From an uncultured Clostridia bacterium (lineage in GTDB: Bacteria; Bacillota; Clostridia; Oscillospirales; Oscillospiraceae): a DNA stretch of 6,274 bases. Position numbers and translations under genes: made by a program. The stretch covers positions 1-6,274 of the forward strand of contig CAMWSZ010000188.1 in assembly GCA_947177005.1 (NCBI GenBank), written 5' to 3'. Under the pieces are notes generated by a model that was not told the DNA's origin, made no database searches, and saw only the letters and a list, made by a program, of their open reading frames with translations. The first letter of the stretch is position 1. The number at the start of each line of letters is the position of its first letter. Positions 1 through 5,079 of the stretch are shown piece after piece.

Positions 1-1
1 C

Positions 2-772
2 ATGTATAAACTGACCGTCTGCTTCATTGCCGGCCTTGGCGCGGGGCTGGGCACCGGCTTCGCCGGTATGAGCGCCGCCGCCGTGATTACCCCCATGCTC
101 GTCACCTTTCTGAGAATTCCCGCCTATCAGGCGGTGGGCATCGCGCTGGCCAGCGACGTCCTCGCCAGCGCCGTCTCCGCCTACACCTACGGAAAAAATA
201 AAAATCTTGACATTCGCAACGGAATCGTTATGATGATAACAGTCCTTCTCTTTACGCTGGCGGGCAGTTGGGTGTCCAGCAAGGTCCCCGCCTCCACAAT
301 GGGAAATTTCTCGGTCTTTATGACGATGCTTCTGGGAATCAAATTCATCGTCAAACCCGTTATGACAACGAAGGAAGCCATGCAGGCCGTCTCAAAACGG
401 AAACGGCTCCTCCAGTCGGTTTTCTCCGGAACGGCCATCGGCTTTATCTGCGGCTTCATCGGCGCGGGCGGCGGCATGATGATGCTCCTCCTTCTCACCA
501 GCGTTCTGGGCTACGAACTGAAGACCGCCGTGGGCACCAGCGTCTTTATCATGACCTTCACCGCCCTCACCGGTTCCCTCAGCCACTTTGCCATTGGCGG
601 CGTCGCCGACTGGACGGTGCTGCTGCTTTGCATCGCCTCCACCCTTCTGTGGGCGCGGGTCGCCGCACGGTTTGCCAACAAAAGCACCCCCGAGGTGCTC
701 AACCGTGCCACAGGCGCGGTGCTGGTGGTGCTGGGCACCGTGATCCTGAGCGTCAATTTCTTCTTCTCATAA
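2..772 (+). CDS. TauE/SafE family membrane permease (putative sulfite/organosulfur exporter)
   Basis: This is a 256-residue integral membrane protein with about eight hydrophobic segments, the usual size for TauE/SafE (COG0730) transporters. Family members are thought to move small sulfur-containing or organic anions across the cytoplasmic membrane; the substrate here cannot be read from sequence. The family's internal duplication is visible. Repeat 1 (about residues 11-63) has GLGAGLGTGFAGMSAAAV followed by AVGIALASD. Repeat 2 (about 143-197) has GFICGFIGAGGGMMM followed by AVGTSVFIM. A basic hydrophilic linker (about 122-136, with KRKR) separates the halves. The C-terminal part ARVAARFANKSTPEVLNRATG is also typical. 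Repeat 1 lacks the Gly-Gly-Gly of repeat 2, having SAAA instead. The ATG at position 2 fits a normal family N-terminus, but it touches the window edge, so its ribosome binding site is not visible and an upstream start cannot be excluded. It ends 21 nt before recG on the same strand. Confidence 0.85.
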   Translation: MYKLTVCFIAGLGAGLGTGFAGMSAAAVITPMLVTFLRIPAYQAVGIALASDVLASAVSAYTYGKNKNLDIRNGIVMMITVLLFTLAGSWVSSKVPASTMGNFSVFMTMLLGIKFIVKPVMTTKEAMQAVSKRKRLLQSVFSGTAIGFICGFIGAGGGMMMLLLLTSVLGYELKTAVGTSVFIMTFTALTGSLSHFAIGGVADWTVLLLCIASTLLWARVAARFANKSTPEVLNRATGAVLVVLGTVILSVNFFFS

Positions 773-783
773 CAATCGAAATC

Positions 784-789
784 AGGTGA
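784..789 (+). promoter_or_regulatory. Ribosome binding site of recG
   Basis: AGGTGA, complementary to the 3' end of 16S rRNA (the GGAGGTGAT type), lies 4 nt before the ATG at 794. The spacing is short but workable. It supports the ATG at 794 as the recG start, and translation independent of the permease gene upstream. Confidence 0.6.
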
Positions 790-793
790 CAGT

Positions 794-2836
794 ATGCCGG
801 ACTTGAGCACCGATGTCCGCTATATCAAGGGCATCGGCGAACAGCGGGCCAAATCGCTGCAAAAATTGAATATCCATACTCTTCAAGATCTTATCGCCTA
901 CTTTCCCCGGGCCTATGACGACCGCAGCAAGATTTGCCGCATCAAGGACCTGCAGCCCGGCGAGAGCGCCTGTGTGGAAGCAATGGTCGCCGCGCAGCCC
1001 ACCCTCAGCCGCGTCCGCAAGGGACTGGAGCTGGTGAAGCTGCGGGCCGTGGACGAAAGCGGCGCGCTGGACATCACCTTTTTTAACCAGGTCTATATGA
1101 AAGACAATCTGCACCCCGGTGAGACCTATACATTTTTCGGCAAAGCGGAGGGCATACATCAGCGCAAAACTATGTCCAATCCTATCGTGGAACAGAACCG
1201 GATGCTCACCGGACGCATTGTGCCGGTCTATCCCCTCACGGCAGGCATTTCTCAGGCAATGCTGGCACGCGCCATAGAACAGGGGCTGAACGCCTGTCAA
1301 GACCTGCTGCCGGACCCGCTGCCGCTGGAGGTGCGCCGCGCCCACAGCCTGTGCGATGTCGGATATGCCTACCGGCAGATCCATTTTCCCGGCAGTGAGG
1401 AACAGTTGGAGGAGGCCCGCCGCCGTCTGGTCTTTGAGGAACTGTTTCTTCTGTCCGTCGGGATGAAAAAGCTGCGCAGCCGCCGGGATGAATTTCTCTG
1501 CCCTCCCTATCAAAACACGGATATCACGGATTTTTACCGCCGTCTGCCCTTCTCCCTGACCAGTGCGCAGAAAAGAGCGGTTGACGATATTTTGCGGGAC
1601 CTCTCCTCCGGCCGGCCGATGAACCGTCTGGTGCAGGGGGACGTGGGGTCCGGCAAAACAATGGTGGCCGCCGCCGCAATCATCTGCGCCGTGCGGAACG
1701 GACAGCAGGCCGCATTGATGGCCCCTACGGAAATCCTGGCGGAACAGCACTATCGCGGCCTGTGCCCGCTGCTGGAGAGCATGGACGTTTCCTGCTCCCT
1801 GCTGACGGGCGCTATGCCTGCCAAAACCCGCCGGAGCATACTGGAAAAGCTGCGTACCGGTGAGACGCAGGTGGTCATCGGCACCCACGCACTCATCAGT
1901 CCGGACGTAGCCTATGCGTCGCTGGGGCTGGTGGTGACGGACGAACAGCACCGCTTCGGCGTCAACCAGCGGGCCGCGCTCTCCGCAAAGGGCGAACGCC
2001 CGCATCTGCTGGTCATGTCGGCCACTCCCATTCCCCGCACGCTGGCCCTGCTGATCTATGGGGACCTGGACGTCTCTGTCATTGATGAGCTGCCGCCGGG
2101 ACGGCAGAAGATCGACACCTTTGCCGTCAACAGCTCCTACCGCCAGCGGATCTATGTTTTTCTGCGCAAGGAGATTGAGAAAGGCGGTCAGGCGTATATC
2201 ATCTGCTCCATGGTGGAAGAAAACGACGCCGTCCCGGACGACCGCAAAGCCGCTACGGAGTATTCGCAGATGCTGCAAACACAGATCTTCCCGGATCTTC
2301 ACATCGCCTGTGTACACGGACGGATGAAGCCAAAGGAAAAGGATAAAATCATGGCCGCCTTTGCCGCCGGAGAGATCCACATTCTGGTCTCGACAACCGT
2401 CGTGGAGGTAGGGGTGGACGTCCCCAACGCCACTGTTATGGTGATTGAGGACGCGGACCGCTTTGGTCTCAGCCAGCTCCACCAGCTGCGGGGACGGGTG
2501 GGCCGCGGACAGAGCAAATCCTTCTGCATCCTCATCTCCGACAACAGAAGCGAGGACTCCAAAGCCCGGCTCAGCGTCATGAAGCAGACCGGGGACGGCT
2601 TCAAGATCGCGGAGGCGGATTTACATCTGCGCGGTCCCGGCGACTTCCTCGGCCAGCGCCAGCACGGCCTGCCCGCGCTGAAGGTGGCGAACCTGCGCTG
2701 TGACATGGCGCTGATGAAGGAGGCCCAGCAGGCCGCAGGGGAGCTGCTGGAGCAGGACCCGGAGCTGAACGCATATCCTGTCACCGCCCGGCAGGTACAG
2801 AAGCTGTTCGACCTGAACGCGGATACTCTCAACTGA
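794..2836 (+). CDS. recG: ATP-dependent DNA helicase RecG
   Basis: RecG is a double-stranded DNA translocase that remodels stalled replication forks and branch-migrates Holliday junctions. The 680-residue length is normal and the gene looks intact. The N-terminal region has the helix-hairpin-helix-like KGIGEQRAKSLQKLNI (about 12-27) and then HTLQDLIAYFPRAYDDRS (28-45). An OB-fold wedge domain follows (about 50-150). The SF2 motor motifs are all present: Walker A GDVGSGKT (282-289), motif Ia APTEILAEQH (310-319), the RecG-type Walker B DEQH followed by RFG (383-389), motif III MSATPIPRTLA (from 408), VHGRM (507-511), STTVVEVGVDVPNA (533-546) and motif VI QLRGRVGRG (from 564). The conserved C-terminal block GDGFKIAEADLHLRGPGDF starts at 600. 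The start is set by an AGGTGA 4 nt upstream. It lies 21 nt after the permease gene, so the two are probably co-transcribed, although they share no function. A hairpin follows 11 nt after the stop. Identification is near certain. Confidence 0.98.
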   Translation: MPDLSTDVRYIKGIGEQRAKSLQKLNIHTLQDLIAYFPRAYDDRSKICRIKDLQPGESACVEAMVAAQPTLSRVRKGLELVKLRAVDESGALDITFFNQVYMKDNLHPGETYTFFGKAEGIHQRKTMSNPIVEQNRMLTGRIVPVYPLTAGISQAMLARAIEQGLNACQDLLPDPLPLEVRRAHSLCDVGYAYRQIHFPGSEEQLEEARRRLVFEELFLLSVGMKKLRSRRDEFLCPPYQNTDITDFYRRLPFSLTSAQKRAVDDILRDLSSGRPMNRLVQGDVGSGKTMVAAAAIICAVRNGQQAALMAPTEILAEQHYRGLCPLLESMDVSCSLLTGAMPAKTRRSILEKLRTGETQVVIGTHALISPDVAYASLGLVVTDEQHRFGVNQRAALSAKGERPHLLVMSATPIPRTLALLIYGDLDVSVIDELPPGRQKIDTFAVNSSYRQRIYVFLRKEIEKGGQAYIICSMVEENDAVPDDRKAATEYSQMLQTQIFPDLHIACVHGRMKPKEKDKIMAAFAAGEIHILVSTTVVEVGVDVPNATVMVIEDADRFGLSQLHQLRGRVGRGQSKSFCILISDNRSEDSKARLSVMKQTGDGFKIAEADLHLRGPGDFLGQRQHGLPALKVANLRCDMALMKEAQQAAGELLEQDPELNAYPVTARQVQKLFDLNADTLN

Positions 2837-2847
2837 ACCGAAAACGC

Positions 2848-2877
2848 CGGAGGCGTGAGCTTACGCTCACGCCTCCG
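2848..2877. terminator. Hairpin between convergent recG and rsfS, probable bidirectional terminator
   Basis: CGGAGGCGTGAGC (2848-2860) and GCTCACGCCTCCG (2865-2877) form a perfect 13-bp GC-rich stem closed by a 4-nt loop, TTAC. It begins 11 nt after the recG stop. On the opposite strand it includes the rsfS stop codon (2867-2869) and the Glu and Ala codons before it. The U-tracts are weak. In the rsfS direction TTTT occurs (complement of 2841-2844) 3 nt beyond the stem. In the recG direction only TTACGATTT follows. The stem is strong enough that termination, or at least 3'-end protection, in both directions is the simplest reading. Confidence 0.75.
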
Positions 2878-3229
2878 TTACGATTTCAGATATATCCAGG
2901 GGCTTTCCGTCGCTCCACAGCCGCTCCAGGGAATAGTACTCCCGCGCCTCGCTGTTGAAGACATGTACCACCAGACAGCCGTAATCCAGCAGAACCCAAA
3001 TGCCGCCCCTGTGTCCCTCACGGTGCAGAGGTTTTTCTCCGGCCTCGGCCTCCAGCCTCTCCTCCACCGCGTCGCACAGAGCATTAATCTGTGTATTGCT
3101 GCTGCCGGTGCAGATGACGAAGTAATCCGCCAGAGTAGTCTGTTCCGTGACCTCAATGGCCTTGATCTCCTCGCCCTTTTTGCTGTCCAGCGCCTTTGCC
3201 GCAAGGATCGCTAATTCTTTCGGTGTCAT
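2867..3229 (-). CDS. rsfS: Ribosome silencing factor RsfS (Iojap/YbeB/DUF143 family)
   Basis: RsfS binds large-subunit protein uL14 and blocks joining of the 30S and 50S subunits, which lowers translation in starvation or stationary phase. The 120-residue protein has the usual length and conserved blocks: LADYFVICTGSSNTQINAL (33-51), GGIWVLLDYG (75-84) and VVHVFNSEAREYYSLERLW (87-105). The residue after DYG is Cys, where Asp is usual (DYGDVVVH type). The reading frame is open further upstream to 3280, but I place the start at the ATG at 3227-3229. A strong AAGGAGG lies 7 nt before it, MTPKELAILAAKALDSKKG is the family's usual N-terminus, and the longer version would overlap the LCP gene upstream. 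The gene starts 38 nt after that LCP gene and is probably last in the operon. Its final codons lie in the convergent hairpin. Confidence 0.95.
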   Translation of the reverse strand: MTPKELAILAAKALDSKKGEEIKAIEVTEQTTLADYFVICTGSSNTQINALCDAVEERLEAEAGEKPLHREGHRGGIWVLLDYGCLVVHVFNSEAREYYSLERLWSDGKPLDISEIVTEA

Positions 3230-3236
3230 ACAGGTT

Positions 3237-3243
3237 CCTCCTT
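3237..3243 (-). promoter_or_regulatory. Ribosome binding site that decides the rsfS start
   Basis: On the minus strand AAGGAGG is a near-perfect Shine-Dalgarno sequence, 7 nt before the ATG at 3227-3229. It shows that the more upstream possible start at 3280, which has no such signal and overlaps the preceding gene, is not the real one. Confidence 0.9.
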
Positions 3244-3267
3244 CAAATTTTACATAGATAGCAGCAC

Positions 3268-5040
3268 TCATCCAAGCCACTCCGGTTTCTCCGTATCAAT
3301 CACAGGTTCCGGTTCAGGAGTTGGTACCGGGACAGGTTCCGGTTCAGGCGCAGGATTTACAGGGGGCTCGTCGGGAAGCTGCGGTTCCGGCTCGTCGGTC
3401 GGATTGGTGATCGTGACGGGTGTGTTTCCGTTATTGCCGCCGTTACTGCTGTTATTATTACTGGTATTGCTGTTATTTTGCTCATTTTTATCTGCGGTAT
3501 TTCCGCTGCTGTTTGGGGAAGAGGAGACGCTGTTCGGCTTTGCCGTGCTGCCTGCATTATTATTTGCATTGCTGTTTGCATTACTGTTTGTATCAGAGGA
3601 CGTATTGGGCAGAACAGGCTCATCTGTTTTGTTGTTTTTATTACTGTTTTTGTCATCCTTTTTCGACGTGTTCGTTGCGGGTGCGTTCTTATCCGCAGCA
3701 GTATTGCCGCTCTTATTATTTGTCTGACCGCTGTTTTTGGTGCTGTTGTTGCTGCTGCTGGTTCCCCCTATGGAAGAATTATGCGCCGAATCCCGCACCG
3801 TTCCGGTAGAAGAAGCAATTCTGCCGTTGGACAAAATGCTCATGGCGTCCAGCATGGAGGCAGTGACATTCTGCTCATAGGGATTGAAGCGTTCATTGAC
3901 CAGCTTGACCACTTCGTTTGGATAGATGGTCACATAGGACTGCTCCTGACCGGTGGTTCTGCTCCAGGCCGACCCCCAGTAATCTCCGGGCAGTGTGCAG
4001 GTATACACGTCATCCATATTCAGCGCGGAGACGCCGCTGTTGATGCCCAGCACGTTGGCCGCGAACCATATCACAGACCCGATTTCCAGATCCGTCTGAA
4101 CATTTTCCATAGCAAGATCAATATACGACTTGATCTTGCCCCAGTTCTTGATGCTCAGGCACTCTTTCATCAGCGCCTTGATAAAATTCTGCTGCATCTC
4201 GACACGCTTGATATCGCCCTCGCTGTACCGGCGGAACCGCACCAGCTCCATAGCCTTCTCGCCGTCCAAGGTCTGCACGCCCTTATTCAAATGGATATGC
4301 AGGTCCTGATAGGGGTCGTCATAATTCATATCCTGGGGCACGTCGAACTCCACGCCGCCGATGAGATCCACCAGCTCCACGAACATTTTGAGATCGACCT
4401 TTACATAGAAATCCGGGGCAAAGCCGATGAGCTTCTTGACCTCTTTCCGCAGCGCCTCAATGCCGTCCTTATAGCGGGAATAGACGGAGTTGATTTTTTT
4501 GATGTCCCAGCTGACGTTAATCATGGTATCTCTGGGAATGGACATGATGGAGATATCCTGATTTCTGGTATCATAGCTGACCACCATGATCGTATCGGTA
4601 TTTCCGTCGTCCTGATCGGTCCCCACCAGCAGGAAGGTATACACCCCCTCCTTCCGGTTCCCGGACACCTCCGGCATATCGCCGTTGTAGCCGTCATCCG
4701 GGTACAGGCCGTCATCGTTCTCCTCCAGACCGTTCAGGCCCTGCGGGTTCTGACTGGGAGCTGCGGTGATCTTATCAGCGATTCTCTGATCGTTGTTCTC
4801 CGTATTCGGCAGTTCCGGTTCCTTCACCCACAGGCCGACAGCAATGCCGGCGGCCGTGCCCAAAATGGCGAGGCAGAGTATGACAGTCAATACGATCCGC
4901 CATTTCCCGGTCTTTTTTTGTTCTCCGCCGTCTGCGAAGGGGTCTCCGATGCCCGAACCGCTTTCCCAGGCGGGAGCCGGTTCGATTTGTTTTTTGTTCC
5001 CGGAATGGGAAGCCTCACGTTTTCCCTTGTAACGCCCCAT
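3268..5040 (-). CDS. LytR-CpsA-Psr (LCP) family glycopolymer transferase with long Asn/Ser-rich and Pro-Glu-rich tail
   Basis: LCP enzymes transfer undecaprenyl-pyrophosphate-linked glycopolymers (teichoic acid, capsule or other wall polysaccharide) to peptidoglycan outside the membrane. This protein has 590 residues. A basic cytoplasmic N-terminus (1-47) precedes one membrane segment (about 48-71) and an acidic linker (about 74-129). The LCP domain runs from about 132 to 290, with a less conserved continuation to about 400. Visible motifs are TDTIMV (148-153), SIPRDT (167-172, with R170 and D171), KKIN (181-184), GGVEFDVP (228-235), RFR (268-270), DIKR (276-279) and QQ (283-284). After about 418 the chain is low complexity: Asn, Ser, Thr and Lys to about 540, then Pro-Glu repeats, ending PEWLG. 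No sortase signal is present. Just before TDTIMV there is Asn (GNTDT), where many LCP enzymes have Arg. The start is an ATG with AAAGGA 9 nt upstream. It lies 39 nt after a paralogous LCP gene and 38 nt before rsfS. The polymer it handles is unknown. Confidence 0.93.
   Translation of the reverse strand: MGRYKGKREASHSGNKKQIEPAPAWESGSGIGDPFADGGEQKKTGKWRIVLTVILCLAILGTAAGIAVGLWVKEPELPNTENNDQRIADKITAAPSQNPQGLNGLEENDDGLYPDDGYNGDMPEVSGNRKEGVYTFLLVGTDQDDGNTDTIMVVSYDTRNQDISIMSIPRDTMINVSWDIKKINSVYSRYKDGIEALRKEVKKLIGFAPDFYVKVDLKMFVELVDLIGGVEFDVPQDMNYDDPYQDLHIHLNKGVQTLDGEKAMELVRFRRYSEGDIKRVEMQQNFIKALMKECLSIKNWGKIKSYIDLAMENVQTDLEIGSVIWFAANVLGINSGVSALNMDDVYTCTLPGDYWGSAWSRTTGQEQSYVTIYPNEVVKLVNERFNPYEQNVTASMLDAMSILSNGRIASSTGTVRDSAHNSSIGGTSSSNNSTKNSGQTNNKSGNTAADKNAPATNTSKKDDKNSNKNNKTDEPVLPNTSSDTNSNANSNANNNAGSTAKPNSVSSSPNSSGNTADKNEQNNSNTSNNNSSNGGNNGNTPVTITNPTDEPEPQLPDEPPVNPAPEPEPVPVPTPEPEPVIDTEKPEWLG
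3301..3396 (-). repeat. Pro-Glu-rich repeat segment at the C-terminus of the 590-residue LCP protein
   Basis: The encoded tail (residues 549-580) contains PEPEPV twice in close succession. At DNA level the + strand has a 17-nt direct repeat, ACAGGTTCCGGTTCAGG, at 3302-3318 and 3332-3348, a 30-nt period. Such segments form stiff extended linkers. In a wall-facing protein they plausibly reach into or across the peptidoglycan, which is inference. Confidence 0.8.
3421..3783 (-). repeat. Asn/Ser/Thr/Lys low-complexity coding repeat, AT-rich
   Basis: This stretch encodes about residues 420-540 of the LCP protein, dominated by Asn and Ser with Lys and Thr, including SNANSNANNN. On the + strand it appears as runs of trinucleotides such as TTA, TTG and CTG. 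It is clearly poorer in GC than the rest of the window because Asn and Lys codons prevail. Simple repeats of this kind often vary in length between strains by slippage or unequal recombination. One non-repetitive island, DEPVLPNTSS (from residue 473), interrupts it. Confidence 0.85.
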
Positions 5041-5049
5041 GTTTTTCTA

Positions 5050-5055
5050 TCCTTT
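5050..5055 (-). promoter_or_regulatory. Ribosome binding site of the 590-residue LCP gene
   Basis: AAAGGA on the minus strand lies 9 nt before the ATG at 5038-5040, inside the 39-nt gap after the upstream LCP gene. The gap holds no visible promoter or terminator, which supports co-transcription of the two LCP genes. Confidence 0.6.
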
Positions 5056-5079
5056 CGCCTATTTTTGATCGCCGTAAAA

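Noticed and set aside
782..2482. Open reading frame of 566 codons on the - strand inside recG
   Set aside because: It is the antisense shadow of a complete, motif-rich recG in GC-rich DNA; no domain and no convincing ribosome binding site were seen.
2867..3280. Longer rsfS beginning at 3280
   Set aside because: It would overlap the end of the LCP gene, adds 17 residues foreign to the family, and bypasses the AAGGAGG placed 7 nt before the ATG at 3229.
3598..3612. LPNTS in the LCP tail as a sortase anchoring signal
   Set aside because: It sits over 100 residues from the C-terminus, lacks the Gly of LPXTG and is not followed by a hydrophobic segment and basic end. The protein already has an N-terminal membrane anchor.
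3301..3784. Short direct repeats considered as a CRISPR array or intergenic repeat element
   Set aside because: The repeats are in frame, encode Pro-Glu and Asn/Ser tracts, and have no regular repeat-spacer structure.
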